Source of the DNA: a virus
IMG/VR virus record: IMGVR_UViG_3300011440_000016
Location: 1-43,597 of that record
Strand: one strand, 5' to 3'
DNA length: 43,597 nucleotides
Below, piece after piece: positions 7,502 to 15,903 of this stretch; position 1 is the first letter of the stretch; each line of letters starts with the position of its first letter. The translations under genes were made by a program, and so were the position numbers. The notes below the pieces were generated by a model. It searched no databases, had not been told where the DNA came from, and worked only from the letters and a program-made list of their open reading frames with translations.

Positions 7502-8319
7502 TGGACGTTAACGCATCTTTCGGTGGTTCAGCCTCACAAGAAGGTCAGGAATCAACGGTAGAGTCAGTTGTAGAACCTACAGAACAGGGTGGAAATCCCT
7601 GGCTAAATGAAGTAGCGCCTGAACACAGAGGAATTGTTGCTCCCTATCTAAAGAAATGGGATCAAGAATCGACTAAGAAGTTTCAGTCGTGGTCAGAGAA
7701 GCACAAGCCTTACGAAGCATTAGGTTCAGCTGAGGAATTAGCGAAATATCGAAATTTTGCTGAGAATTTCAGACAAAATCCAGAAAGAGTTTTCAAACTT
7801 ATGTTTGAGAGTCTTCAGGAACAATACGGAGAGAATTTCGATGCAGAACTCCTGCGTATTCTCGAATTAGAAGCAGAGGAACAAATGAACGAATACGAAT
7901 ATGAACAGGAATACCAGGAGCCTCCTGATTCTGATCAAGTATTCCAACAGAACGTAATGCAGGAACTTGAAGAGCTTCGTGCATGGAAAGAAGAGCAAAC
8001 TCAGTCTCAGACATCGCAGCAGGAACAGGCTCAACTTGACCAGTTCCTCGAAGTGATGCATACTAAGTTTGGTGATTTCGATGATGACTGGGTTCTCCTA
8101 AGACTTGGGGAACACGGTGATCCGAACAAAGCAATTCAGCAATATAAAGCCTTCGAGGCTAAAATTGCTGGAAAAAATGGAACTACGCCAAGACAGCCTC
8201 CAAAGACGCATTCGTCTGGTGGTCAGGGGGGTGGAGTTCCGAACGAAAATATCAACCCAGCAGAACTACGTGGCGAAGCTAGAAGAAAGGCTGTTCTCGC
8301 CATGTTAGGAGAGGAATAA
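7501..8319 (+). CDS. Capsid scaffolding protein, 272 aa
   Basis: Lies directly between portal and major capsid genes. It is highly acidic and Gln/Glu-rich with predicted helices (EYEYEQEYQEP; QELEELRAWKEEQ; SQTSQQEQAQLD) and a short basic C-terminal patch (RGEARRKAVLAMLGEE), the pattern of scaffolding proteins that bind coat subunits through a C-terminal helix. The stop abuts the capsid start. The identification is by composition and synteny. Confidence 0.82.
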   Translation: MDVNASFGGSASQEGQESTVESVVEPTEQGGNPWLNEVAPEHRGIVAPYLKKWDQESTKKFQSWSEKHKPYEALGSAEELAKYRNFAENFRQNPERVFKLMFESLQEQYGENFDAELLRILELEAEEQMNEYEYEQEYQEPPDSDQVFQQNVMQELEELRAWKEEQTQSQTSQQEQAQLDQFLEVMHTKFGDFDDDWVLLRLGEHGDPNKAIQQYKAFEAKIAGKNGTTPRQPPKTHSSGGQGGGVPNENINPAELRGEARRKAVLAMLGEE

Positions 8320-9525
8320 ATGTCTGCAACCCTGACCACTGTTGCCGGTATCTTGAAAGAGGTATACGAAGGTAACATCAACAACCAGCTTAATGAGGAA
8401 CGAATCACCATTAAGCGAATCGAGAGAACTGCTGAAGGTGTTACAGAGGACGCTGTAGGTGGTAAATATGTTACCTTCCCGGTACGTATTTCTCGTAACC
8501 ACGGTATTTCATATCGTGCAGAAAATACAGCCCTTGCACCTGCGGGTAGGCAGGGTCTTAAGGCTGCTACAGAAACGTTGAAATACGGTTATGGCCGTAT
8601 TCGACTGACTGGGCAGCTTATTGATCTTGCTGAAACTAATAAGCAGGCATTCACTTCCGGTATGGACATGGAAATGGATGGAATCAAGGAAGACCTTCAA
8701 AAGGACGAAAACCGAATTGCATATGGCCACCTCGATGCGGCTATTGCATCTGGAATTAAGGCGAAAGTTACTGCTAACTCAGCAGGAACCACTCTGACAG
8801 TTGATTCCACGGATTACCTCGAAGAAGGTATGGTTATCGACGTTACCGCAGCAGGAACTCCTGTTTCCGGTGGCGCTCAAAAGACTATTACTGCAATTCT
8901 TACTGCCACCACATTTACGGTGGACGTTGCAATTGCTGGTGCAGTTATCGGTAACTACGTCTCCAGGTTTGGTGACTACAACCAGGAACCTCATGGTCTT
9001 AATAAGATCATTGACTCTACTGGTGTTCTCCACGGACTTGATCCAGCTACTACTCCAAAGTGGGTAGCTTACGAAGATGGTTCAACTACTGCTCTTACCG
9101 AACTGGTAATGGTTGCAGCAGTTGATAATATCCGTAAGGCTGGCGGAGGTCCTAACATTACTGCTATCTTTGCTTCTCTTGGAGTTCGTCGTGCGTATTG
9201 GAACCTGCTTACAGGTCTCCGGCGTTTCAATGAACCAAAGAGGTTTGATGGCGGTCTTACCGGGCTTTCTTTCATGTACGGTGAAGGTACGGACATTCCA
9301 GTTGTAGCAGATCCTGATACTCCTGCGAAGCACATGTTCTTCATTAACGAGAAGGAAATCAAGATCTGGCGAAAGAAGGATTGGTACTGGGAAGACCGGG
9401 ACGGATCTGTTCTTAAGTGGGTCGTTGATTACGATGCCTTTGAAGGCCTGATGAAGAAGTACTGGCAGCTTGGTACTCACAAGCGCAATGCTCATGGAAA
9501 GCTCACGAATCTGACAGAAGCCTAA
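8320..9525 (+). CDS. Major capsid protein, 401 aa
   Basis: The ATG follows GGAGAGGAATAA. Its start resembles actinophage capsid proteins of the HK97 fold (TVAGILKEVYEGNINNQL; VTFPVRISRNHGISYR; GYGRIRLTGQLIDLAE). A Thr/Ala/Gly-rich beta segment at about residues 145-215 (TVDSTDYLEEGMVIDVT, TITAILTATTFTVDV) looks like an inserted beta domain, such as the P22 I-domain. The C-terminal part carries EIKIWRKKDWYWEDRDGS. The codons are the most regular in the window, as expected for the most expressed gene. Confidence 0.88.
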   Translation: MSATLTTVAGILKEVYEGNINNQLNEERITIKRIERTAEGVTEDAVGGKYVTFPVRISRNHGISYRAENTALAPAGRQGLKAATETLKYGYGRIRLTGQLIDLAETNKQAFTSGMDMEMDGIKEDLQKDENRIAYGHLDAAIASGIKAKVTANSAGTTLTVDSTDYLEEGMVIDVTAAGTPVSGGAQKTITAILTATTFTVDVAIAGAVIGNYVSRFGDYNQEPHGLNKIIDSTGVLHGLDPATTPKWVAYEDGSTTALTELVMVAAVDNIRKAGGGPNITAIFASLGVRRAYWNLLTGLRRFNEPKRFDGGLTGLSFMYGEGTDIPVVADPDTPAKHMFFINEKEIKIWRKKDWYWEDRDGSVLKWVVDYDAFEGLMKKYWQLGTHKRNAHGKLTNLTEA

Positions 9526-9552
9526 GCTAACCGTCGTAGCTTACGGAAATGG

Positions 9553-9599
9553 ACAGGGGAACACCTCTTTTACTTTAGGGTAGAAGGGAGTTCCCCTGT
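9553..9599 (+). promoter_or_regulatory. Hairpin occluding the start codon of the next gene
   Basis: ACAGGGGAAC (9553-9562) pairs perfectly with GTTCCCCTGT (9590-9599). The 27-nt loop region can pair further (CTC with GAG and TTTTAC with GTAGAA). The right arm contains the first two bases of the GTG start at 9598 and abuts the GGGAG ribosome binding site. No T-run follows. It could act as a translational switch, a transcript-processing site or a weak attenuator after the capsid gene. Confidence 0.65.
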
Positions 9600-9744
9600 G
9601 CCATTTAGATCTGAAAAGCAACGTAGATACCTCTGGGCCAAGCAGCCTGCTTTAGCGCGTAAATGGGCGGATAAATACGGATCGAAGGCTATTCGTTCAA
9701 AGGCTGCAAAGAAGCTAAAGGAAAAGAAGAATGGAAGCTCCTAA
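9598..9744 (+). CDS. Small basic protein, 48 aa
   Basis: GTG start at 9598 with GGGAG 7 nt upstream. It begins MPFRSEKQRRYLWAKQP and continues ALARKWADKYGSKAIRS before a Lys-rich tail. This short basic type (FxSEKQRRYLWA) recurs in many phage genomes near structural genes, but I know of no firm function. It overlaps the next gene by 14 nt. Translation may be controlled by the preceding hairpin. Confidence 0.78.
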   Translation: MPFRSEKQRRYLWAKQPALARKWADKYGSKAIRSKAAKKLKEKKNGSS

Positions 9745-10186
9745 CCCTGGCTTCACTATAGTCGATGGCAATATTGTAGAAACTGATGCTCTTCGTATAG
9801 CAGAGGCTATTAAGGAGTATGATCCCAATTTGACTCTGGTTTGTAATATGCGACCAGATCATCCTGGTGATCCTCCTTTTCTTGTGATCGAAAGATGTAA
9901 GGACGGCATTAATAGGCCGGTTATGTCTGCTTGGAAGCTAGATGATATGCTTCTAACTCGTCTTCGTCTTGCGGACGGCTATCGTGGTAATCAACTGAAA
10001 ATAGTTGAAGACTGGGAAGTTACTGCTAAGGCGGAAAGTAATCGACGGTACAAAGAAGATATGATGGAGAAGCATGATATAGCTGCTTCTGTCATAGCTT
10101 CCAAAAAATCTAGGTACACCATCAGAGACAGTCAGACGGGTGAACTAATCACGTTTTTCGACGATCGTCCAGCTTCTAGGAAATAA
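9731..10186 (+). CDS. Conserved phage protein of unknown function, 151 aa
   Basis: The start overlaps the end of the previous gene. It contains AIKEYDPNLTLVCNMRPDHPGDPPFLVIERC and a charged C-terminal helix followed by YTIRDSQTGELITFFDDRP. The sequence looks globular and well conserved but carries no catalytic motif. Its place after the capsid gene suggests a minor head or completion protein; this is inference from position. Confidence 0.8.
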   Translation: MEAPNPGFTIVDGNIVETDALRIAEAIKEYDPNLTLVCNMRPDHPGDPPFLVIERCKDGINRPVMSAWKLDDMLLTRLRLADGYRGNQLKIVEDWEVTAKAESNRRYKEDMMEKHDIAASVIASKKSRYTIRDSQTGELITFFDDRPASRK

Positions 10187-10188
10187 AA

Positions 10189-10818
10189 ATGCTAGTAGCC
10201 GATGCTGTAACTCAAATTAAACGCCAGTTCATAGATGAGTATGACGTTGTCATCACTACAGAAGACGTCTACGCTTATATCCTTGAAGCTGAAACTGATA
10301 TCATTCGTCGTGCAGGATCTAATGATGTTTCAGTAGACTCCACTGTAGGTGCATTTCCTCTCTCAATCCCTGAGCATATTACTGTCAAACGTCTCTCCAT
10401 AGACGGTAGAGCTTTAAAGACTACGTCTCTGGAAGAATTGGACGGTCTAGGAGCTTCTGATACAGTAGCAGCAGAGCCTCAATTTTGGTACACAGTGAAC
10501 AAGATAATTCACCTGTGGCCGCAGATGGTTCCATCTACTACTGTCATCAAAATCTCCTATAACAAAATGCCAATATTAATGACAGGGCTTCCCTCGGCAA
10601 ACACTTTTACAGTTCCATCAAATTTCCATTCCGATGTTATTAACTTTGCATTAGCTAAGGCCTTCTCTAAGTCTGGAGAAACTAAGAGAATGCAAGAATA
10701 TATGGAAATGTATGACAGGAATGTAGGCATTCGTGCTTCTGAGGCACAGGCTCCTGACACTGTTCTGTATAAGGGACAAGATCCCGAGGACTTTAACGAA
10801 TACGATGAAGTATATTAA
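10189..10818 (+). CDS. Head-to-tail adaptor/connector protein, 209 aa
   Basis: The length, helical N-terminus (VADAVTQIKRQFID, YAYILEAETDIIRRAG), beta middle (HITVKRLSIDGRALK, FWYTVNKIIHLWPQ) and C-terminal helices (DVINFALAKAFSKSG) fit adaptor proteins of the gp4/gp6 type that join the portal to the short tail. The position between capsid and nozzle gene supports this. There is no diagnostic motif, so the call rests on architecture and synteny. Confidence 0.6.
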   Translation: MLVADAVTQIKRQFIDEYDVVITTEDVYAYILEAETDIIRRAGSNDVSVDSTVGAFPLSIPEHITVKRLSIDGRALKTTSLEELDGLGASDTVAAEPQFWYTVNKIIHLWPQMVPSTTVIKISYNKMPILMTGLPSANTFTVPSNFHSDVINFALAKAFSKSGETKRMQEYMEMYDRNVGIRASEAQAPDTVLYKGQDPEDFNEYDEVY

Positions 10819-10827
10819 GGCGGAATT

Positions 10828-12510
10828 TTGGCTCTTGCATCGAATATCCCAGGAGAGGAATTCTGGCCTATTGCTTTAGGTCAGGGCATGTATACCTCTG
10901 AGTTGTCGTCTAACATCCCAGACGGGTATTCTGCCATTTGCTACAATATGGTAGCATCTGGAGACTCTTTAGAGAACAGAATTGGAATTAAGCGTTCTAC
11001 TATCAACTGGCAAGTAATTGATTATTCTCCCTTCTATACTACAGGGGAGTCAGACGATCAATATTACTACACAGAGATAGATCCTTGGGGACAAAATTCA
11101 TCTCAGCCGGCGTTTATGTGGGCTGGTGCAGGATTTGCTGTTCCTGGATTAGGAGTTAATCCAAAATCATTGAGTTTAGTTCGTGCAGAAGGAACTCATG
11201 ACGCTAACGACGGCTTTATGTCCGTCTCTATTCCCGCCATTGTTCAAGGAATCGCTCAATATCGTGACGTGATCTATTTTTCTGTTAAAGCAGACGGAAT
11301 TAAAAAGATTTCGAATATCAACTGGGCTACAGACGCAGTTACCTATTCGGCTATTGTTTCTTCGGCGGGTATGACTCTTAAGGGCCTTTTCACATTCAAG
11401 GATAGAATGTGGGCCTACAATGGACATTATTTGTATTTTACGGATATCGCTTCTGTAGGTGGATTCCCTGAAACGTGGTCGGCGGCTTCTAATAGAATTC
11501 CGTTTGTTGGACCTACAGGGGCCGGTAATATCAAGAAGGTTATTCCTCTTGGTAACCGTTTGGCTGTTTTTACGACGGCAGGTCTTTTTACGCTTCTTGT
11601 TGAAGGTGCACCTGGATCTTGGATTCAAAGACTTCTGGACTCGAAATCTATTTCAACTACCAGTCAGTGTGCCTTTGAGTCGAAGGGTATTATCTACTTC
11701 GTCAACACAGAGGGTGTTTGGGCTACTAACACACAAGCAGTCACAAAACTCTCTGGTGTGATTGAAGATCAATGGTTCTTGGCTAAAGGAAGCCGTATTC
11801 ATACTATCTGTCTTTATGAAGATGGTATGGTGGTTTCTATTGGAAAGCTTGCTACTAATCAAGCTTACTACGATGTACCAAACTGTCGTGTTTTCTATTC
11901 TAAACTAGATCCTGTAGGTTGGACAGAATGGAATATGAATAGACACGGACTAGGTTCCCGGACAGAGCAGTTCGCTATGATTTGGTCGATGACTAGTAAA
12001 ATTCCTTCCTATTTGAACGTTGAGCCTACTGTCTACATAATGTCAGCTATTACGACTAATATTGATCCTGGTACGACTCATGCTCTTTATCAGGTTCAAA
12101 TTATGGACGGCGGCACAGATCAATATGTTGATATTAGTGGTACTCTCAGAGAAGATCCTGTAGGTATATATTTAAAGACAAAATCGATCGATGGGGGAAA
12201 TCAGTTCCGAATTAAGACAAGTAGAAAAGCGTTCTTGGAACTTTATACCTCTGATGCTGAACATGAATTTGCTGGCTCGTGGGATATAGATATGACTATT
12301 GATGAAGCATCAGAAGTCGAAGGGAGAATTATAACTGACTTTACGGTTGGAGTGGGTTCCAACATGATTCTTGTTAAGTCAGGATTCCGTTATCGAAGAT
12401 GTGCTTTTAATTTGCGAGCAGAACTTCAAAGTGCGACGTCCCAAATTAAAATCAAGGATATGGCAATCGCCCAAGATACTGTGCGGGTTGTTGGCGAGCA
12501 GATTAGCTAA
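10828..12510 (+). CDS. Nozzle/packaged-DNA stabilisation-like protein, 560 aa
   Basis: TTG start at 10828 with AAGGCGG upstream. A repeating beta pattern (YRDVIYFSVKADGIKKIS; FTFKDRMWAYNGHYLYFTD; IPLGNRLAVFTTAGLFTLLVEG; ESKGIIYFVNTEGVWATN) suggests a beta-propeller like P22 gp10 or T7 gp12, which closes the channel below the adaptor in short-tailed phages. The length and the place right after the adaptor agree. The assignment is by fold pattern and gene order. Confidence 0.62.
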   Translation: MALASNIPGEEFWPIALGQGMYTSELSSNIPDGYSAICYNMVASGDSLENRIGIKRSTINWQVIDYSPFYTTGESDDQYYYTEIDPWGQNSSQPAFMWAGAGFAVPGLGVNPKSLSLVRAEGTHDANDGFMSVSIPAIVQGIAQYRDVIYFSVKADGIKKISNINWATDAVTYSAIVSSAGMTLKGLFTFKDRMWAYNGHYLYFTDIASVGGFPETWSAASNRIPFVGPTGAGNIKKVIPLGNRLAVFTTAGLFTLLVEGAPGSWIQRLLDSKSISTTSQCAFESKGIIYFVNTEGVWATNTQAVTKLSGVIEDQWFLAKGSRIHTICLYEDGMVVSIGKLATNQAYYDVPNCRVFYSKLDPVGWTEWNMNRHGLGSRTEQFAMIWSMTSKIPSYLNVEPTVYIMSAITTNIDPGTTHALYQVQIMDGGTDQYVDISGTLREDPVGIYLKTKSIDGGNQFRIKTSRKAFLELYTSDAEHEFAGSWDIDMTIDEASEVEGRIITDFTVGVGSNMILVKSGFRYRRCAFNLRAELQSATSQIKIKDMAIAQDTVRVVGEQIS

Positions 12511-13430
12511 TGGCTACAAGTGATAAAGCAGATCTTTTTCGTGAGGAGCCTCTTACCTACACAACTCACATGGATCACAGTAAGCACTACATTGGAGAGT
12601 CGCTTCCTGTTGCTTCCTTAAGTGAGTTGGCAACTACAATTGGGACTGTAACTTCTACTGGAGTATCCCCAATTCCCGCAAGAGCGGATCATACCCATAA
12701 AATTGATTCTTCTATGGCTTATGCCTCAGGTGATATTAAATTTGGTATTTGGACAGACCCTGGAACGGGATGGCTTCTTTTAAATGGCGCTACAATTGTA
12801 GGTGGTCAGACTCTTTATCCTAGTTTATGGGCAGTTATTCCAGCAGGTTGGAAATCTGGGGCAGACATAGTTTTGCCCAATATGAACAGTAGATTCCCAA
12901 TTGGTACATATGCAACCTTAGGAGCAGTTGCAGGACCTAACACAGTAACTCTTACAGAAGCAAACCTAGCAGTTCATGATCACACTCTTTCTGCCCATAC
13001 ACATACTATTACTCATACGCACACTATTGCTCACGTACATGATCATACTCATACTCATACAATTGCACATACCCATACTACATTTAATACTGCTTCAGCA
13101 GGTACTCACGCACATACAGGTGACCATGCATTGCACGCTACAGTTGGTTCGGCATCATCTTGTGTAAAATTGCCTGGTGCAGGTACTGGTGCTACTATTA
13201 CTGATGTTAGTGGTGCTCACTTGCACTCAATTGCTGTCCCTACACATTCAGGCTCTTCTGGAAACCCCAGCGTTCTGGGTACAGATGGATCTTCTGCTGC
13301 AAACACAGGAGCGTCTTCTGCTGCAAGCACGGGTGGTCCTTCTACGGCAAATACAGGTAATGCGGGATCAGGAACGGCATTCTCCATTGTTTCTGCTCAT
13401 CTAGAAGTTAATTTTGCAATCAAGACATAG
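12510..13430 (+). CDS. Tail collar/fibre protein with HxH metal-binding repeats, 306 aa
   Basis: Residues about 70-150 match the phage tail-collar domain (KFGIWTDPGTGWLLLNGATI; YPSLWAVIP; IVLPNMNSRFPIGT). This is followed by a dense His-rich stretch at about 153-215 with many HTH, HDH and HAH triplets. In T4 long tail fibres and related trimeric fibres, HxH motifs coordinate iron along the needle. The end is Ser/Gly/Asn/Thr-rich repeats (SSAANTGASSAASTGG). It probably contacts the host receptor. It overlaps the preceding stop by 1 nt. Confidence 0.82.
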   Translation: MATSDKADLFREEPLTYTTHMDHSKHYIGESLPVASLSELATTIGTVTSTGVSPIPARADHTHKIDSSMAYASGDIKFGIWTDPGTGWLLLNGATIVGGQTLYPSLWAVIPAGWKSGADIVLPNMNSRFPIGTYATLGAVAGPNTVTLTEANLAVHDHTLSAHTHTITHTHTIAHVHDHTHTHTIAHTHTTFNTASAGTHAHTGDHALHATVGSASSCVKLPGAGTGATITDVSGAHLHSIAVPTHSGSSGNPSVLGTDGSSAANTGASSAASTGGPSTANTGNAGSGTAFSIVSAHLEVNFAIKT

Positions 13431-13438
13431 GAGAAAGA

Positions 13439-13624
13439 ATGTCTACTAGAAAAAGTTTGTTAGGTCTACAGGATGCTAGGTCTAATCGTGGTATATTCGC
13501 TAGAGGAACTGCAAAATATGGCTTGTCTATGGCGCCTAAGCCTGGTAATATTTTTAATGTGCAACGTGCTGCTCAAAATCGTTTGAAGAAGATGAAAAAG
13601 GTAGATAAACGGAGATACAGATGA
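13439..13624 (+). CDS. Small basic protein, 61 aa
   Basis: The ATG follows GGAGAAAGA. The protein is strongly basic (STRKSLLGLQDARSNRG; NRLKKMKKVDKRRYR) with no transmembrane segment. It overlaps the lysin start by 4 nt. The function is unknown; it could be a structural or DNA-associated peptide. Confidence 0.75.
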   Translation: MSTRKSLLGLQDARSNRGIFARGTAKYGLSMAPKPGNIFNVQRAAQNRLKKMKKVDKRRYR

Positions 13625-14523
13625 CGTATTTCGGTCCTGATGGTGCTCTTTATCAAAAAGGTATTCGTCTTACGCAGAAAGACTGGGACTGCATTAGCTA
13701 CGTAGCTTGGCGTTGTATTCATCAGTCTGGAAAAAAGGATTTGTCCTTTGATGAAATGCGGGAATTGTCTCAGAAAAACAATAAGCCATTCGTTGCTTAT
13801 GTTTGGGTAGACAAGATGTCGCCCGTTATGAAGGCAATCTATACTGCCGCTGCTTTAAAGGATACTACTATTCCTATTATGGTAGACTGGGAAGATCCTA
13901 CATGTTCGTTCACAAATATGGCATCCTATGTGGATGAGATGCGTAAGAAGGGCTACAAGGTAACACTTCTTTATACGGGCAAGTATTACTGGCAGTCTAT
14001 GGGATCGCCAGATCTTACTAAACTTGCAATGGATCTCGTACTTGCTCGATACGGGAATCAGAATCCTCTGGGGGAGTATGAGTGTGAACCCCGTTATAAT
14101 GACATGATGCCTAGGTACTCTGTTTGGGACTGGAATGTAGGTGGACTTCTTCCGTCTATGTGGCAATTTGGATCTAGAATTCGCTGGGGCGATCGATACA
14201 TGGATATGAATGCTATTCTTGATCCAAATGTTATTAAGCGAGCATTCAAAGCTTGGACTTCCCCTGCTCCTGTTCCTGTTCCAATTCCTGATTTAGGAGA
14301 AGAAATGTATAAATTCCCATTTTTTGCAAGGCTTCCGAATAACGGAGCCTTTTATGTTGGTGATGGATATGAACGTCACTGGACTGGAGGTCCTGTCTTT
14401 GCGCAACAGATTAAAGTTGGTTTAATCAATCCAGATACTGGTGCTCCTATCAAAACTGCTGGTGATGGTCCAATTTATGATGAAAAGACTATGACAGAAC
14501 GTCTAGGTAAATTGGTTTTCTAG
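13621..14523 (+). CDS. GH25-type lysozyme (endolysin or virion lysin), 300 aa
   Basis: Hydrolyses peptidoglycan glycan strands. Domain of about 205 residues: YFGPDGALYQKGIRL, then KDWDCISYVAWRCIHQSG, then IPIMVDWEDP near residues 83-92 carrying the Asp/Glu pair of GH25 lysozymes, then VTLLYTGKYYW, and WQFGSRIRWGDRYMDMNAIL near 180-200, the usual closing strand. A Pro-rich linker (PAPVPVPIPDL) leads to a 70-aa C-terminal domain (FPFFARLPNNGAFYVGDGYE), probably wall binding. The adjacent membrane and holin-like genes support a lysis role. Confidence 0.8.
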   Translation: MTYFGPDGALYQKGIRLTQKDWDCISYVAWRCIHQSGKKDLSFDEMRELSQKNNKPFVAYVWVDKMSPVMKAIYTAAALKDTTIPIMVDWEDPTCSFTNMASYVDEMRKKGYKVTLLYTGKYYWQSMGSPDLTKLAMDLVLARYGNQNPLGEYECEPRYNDMMPRYSVWDWNVGGLLPSMWQFGSRIRWGDRYMDMNAILDPNVIKRAFKAWTSPAPVPVPIPDLGEEMYKFPFFARLPNNGAFYVGDGYERHWTGGPVFAQQIKVGLINPDTGAPIKTAGDGPIYDEKTMTERLGKLVF

Positions 14524-14537
14524 GAAGAACTGATTTG

Positions 14538-14951
14538 ATGATTCCTAAAGAGCATAAACGTATAAAAATAAGTGATACTCATCCTGCTTTATATAGAACT
14601 ATTAGAAATATTTCTATATTAAGTATTTGTTTAGCTATTAATTTTTGGATATGGACTCCAGCATTTAAGCCATTCAATATACCAAACGTGCTTATAGGAA
14701 TAGTCTTTTTTGGACTTGGTGTTAGTCAATTTATCTTCCTTGTTTTAGTCCCTAACTTAGTAATAACGCGTCATTTGTTAGGGGGTTTTGTATTTCTTAA
14801 TTTAGTTTGGGGAGTACTTAATGCACAACAATGGTATGATGGTCCTGCTAGTTTGCAATTGCCTATATACATAATCGGTCTCGCTGTTGTAATTAGACCG
14901 TGGATTACTGAACCAGCTGTTAATCCTATGACGGAGAAGAATGGCAAATGA
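14538..14951 (+). CDS. Integral membrane protein, 4 TM segments, 137 aa
   Basis: Four hydrophobic spans: about residues 24-42 (NISILSICLAINFWIW), 50-72 (VLIGIVFFGLGVSQFIFLVLV), 80-95 and 110-124 (YIIGLAVVIRPW). ATG 14538 is taken as the start; TTG at 14535 is also possible, with AGGAAG upstream. It follows the lysin, so it may be part of the lysis cassette, though it is larger than a typical holin. It overlaps the next start. Confidence 0.8.
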   Translation: MIPKEHKRIKISDTHPALYRTIRNISILSICLAINFWIWTPAFKPFNIPNVLIGIVFFGLGVSQFIFLVLVPNLVITRHLLGGFVFLNLVWGVLNAQQWYDGPASLQLPIYIIGLAVVIRPWITEPAVNPMTEKNGK

Positions 14952-15205
14952 GTTGGGGTGAAGCTGCTAGCGGGGTGGCCGTCGTTTTGGGCGGTGCTAT
15001 TCTCTACATCCGAGATACTAAGAAATCTAAGGCAGTTGATGAGATTACTGCTCAACCCGGTATAGCTTTGTTTATTCAAAGTATCCAGGATGATAATAAA
15101 GATTTACGAGTAAGACTTGAACGAAGTGAAGCTAGAGTTGACAAGTGTGAACAAGAGATTCTAGACTTAAAAGAAGAATTGAAAAAACGGTTTAGGGAAG
15201 ATTGA
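14948..15205 (+). CDS. TM plus coiled-coil protein, holin/spanin-like, 85 aa
   Basis: One N-terminal transmembrane helix (AASGVAVVLGGAILYI) is followed by a long heptad-like helix (DDNKDLRVRLERSEARVD; EQEILDLKEELKKRF). This resembles small holin or i-spanin-like proteins of lysis cassettes. The host has no outer membrane if actinobacterial, so a holin or anchor role fits better than a spanin. ATGA overlap with the previous gene. Confidence 0.7.
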   Translation: MSWGEAASGVAVVLGGAILYIRDTKKSKAVDEITAQPGIALFIQSIQDDNKDLRVRLERSEARVDKCEQEILDLKEELKKRFRED

Positions 15206-15231
15206 CACCTACCTGAAAGAAATGGTATTCT
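15202..15231 (+). promoter_or_regulatory. Internal leaderless promoter in the late operon
   Basis: TTGACA (15202-15207), an 18-nt spacer, TATTCT (15226-15231), then 6 nt to the ATG at 15238, which lacks a Shine-Dalgarno. The -35 overlaps the end of the previous gene. It would give separate expression of the small membrane and internal virion genes downstream. Confidence 0.62.
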
Positions 15232-15237
15232 ACTGTC

Positions 15238-15360
15238 ATGTTTCCAGCACATAACAATATTGCAGTAGAGACGTGGTTAGGTCTGCATCCGCTAGTTCTA
15301 ATTTTAATTGTTCTTGGCATCATTGCTGTAGGGCTGTATATATTCCATTCCAGGAGATGA
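15238..15360 (+). CDS. Tiny single-TM protein, 40 aa
   Basis: Starts at ATG 15238 directly behind a promoter. After a polar start (MFPAHNNIAVETW) there is one hydrophobic helix (LVLILIVLGIIAVGLYIF) and a basic end HSRR. It is probably a small holin, antiholin or lysis-timing protein. The stop region supplies AGGAG for the next gene. Confidence 0.65.
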   Translation: MFPAHNNIAVETWLGLHPLVLILIVLGIIAVGLYIFHSRR

Positions 15361-15361
15361 A

Positions 15362-15529
15362 ATGAAAGCATATCTTAAGGCATTTGTAGGTTCACTAGTA
15401 GCTGCTTTAGCTGCGCTAGTAACTGCGTTGGACGATGAAAAGCTTTCTGTTCAGGAAGGTCTTACAGCTGCAATTGCATTCCTAGTTGCACTAGGTGTAA
15501 TTTGGGCTGTGCCCAACGAAGAGGTCTAA
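15362..15529 (+). CDS. Holin-like protein, 55 aa, two hydrophobic helices
   Basis: The ATG is preceded by AGGAG (6 nt). Two hydrophobic stretches (AFVGSLVAALAALVTAL and AAIAFLVALGVIWAV) are separated by an acidic loop (DDEKLSVQEG), and the tail is short and acidic. This is the layout of small two-TM actinophage holins. With the GH25 lysin upstream it is the best holin candidate. It abuts the next ATG at 15530. Confidence 0.7.
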   Translation: MKAYLKAFVGSLVAALAALVTALDDEKLSVQEGLTAAIAFLVALGVIWAVPNEEV

Positions 15530-15901
15530 ATGGTTGCAGTCAATCCAGCAGTTCTTAATGCTCTGACTCTGGACTACGGTCGAACTAGAGCAAATCTCGA
15601 CGATCAAGAGAATCGTCGAAGAATCAATTATAACTCCGTTCTTGATAAGATGAAACGGGGCTACACAGACACAGCTCTAAAAAATCAGGAAGGGATGGCA
15701 GATCGTGGTATGCTACATTCTGGTCCTTCTATGGCTTCGGGGGTTAAGCTCCGTGATGCTTACAACCGTCAGCAAAGTGAAGCAGGTCAAGGCTTTAATA
15801 CTGATCTAGCTACGATTGCTCGTAGACGCCTAGAGACGAAACAACAATATGATACAGAAAGACTCTTAGCTAGTCTAGGATTCACACAGCAATCGAGGTA
15901 A
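15530..15901 (+). CDS. Hypothetical helical virion protein, 123 aa
   Basis: ATG directly follows the preceding stop. The sequence is Arg/Gln/Asp-rich and helical with a Gly/Ser turn (GMADRGMLHSGPSMASGV). Related stretches (DRGMLxSG) occur in small minor structural proteins of phages, usually before internal virion genes. No enzymatic motif is visible. Probably an internal or adaptor virion component. Confidence 0.72.
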   Translation: MVAVNPAVLNALTLDYGRTRANLDDQENRRRINYNSVLDKMKRGYTDTALKNQEGMADRGMLHSGPSMASGVKLRDAYNRQQSEAGQGFNTDLATIARRRLETKQQYDTERLLASLGFTQQSR

Positions 15902-15903
15902 TC

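Noticed and set aside
15202-15231. Reading the TTGACA-TATTCT pair as chance
   Set aside because: Not rejected outright: the identical -10 to start spacing at 998-1010 and lack of a Shine-Dalgarno made a promoter the better explanation.
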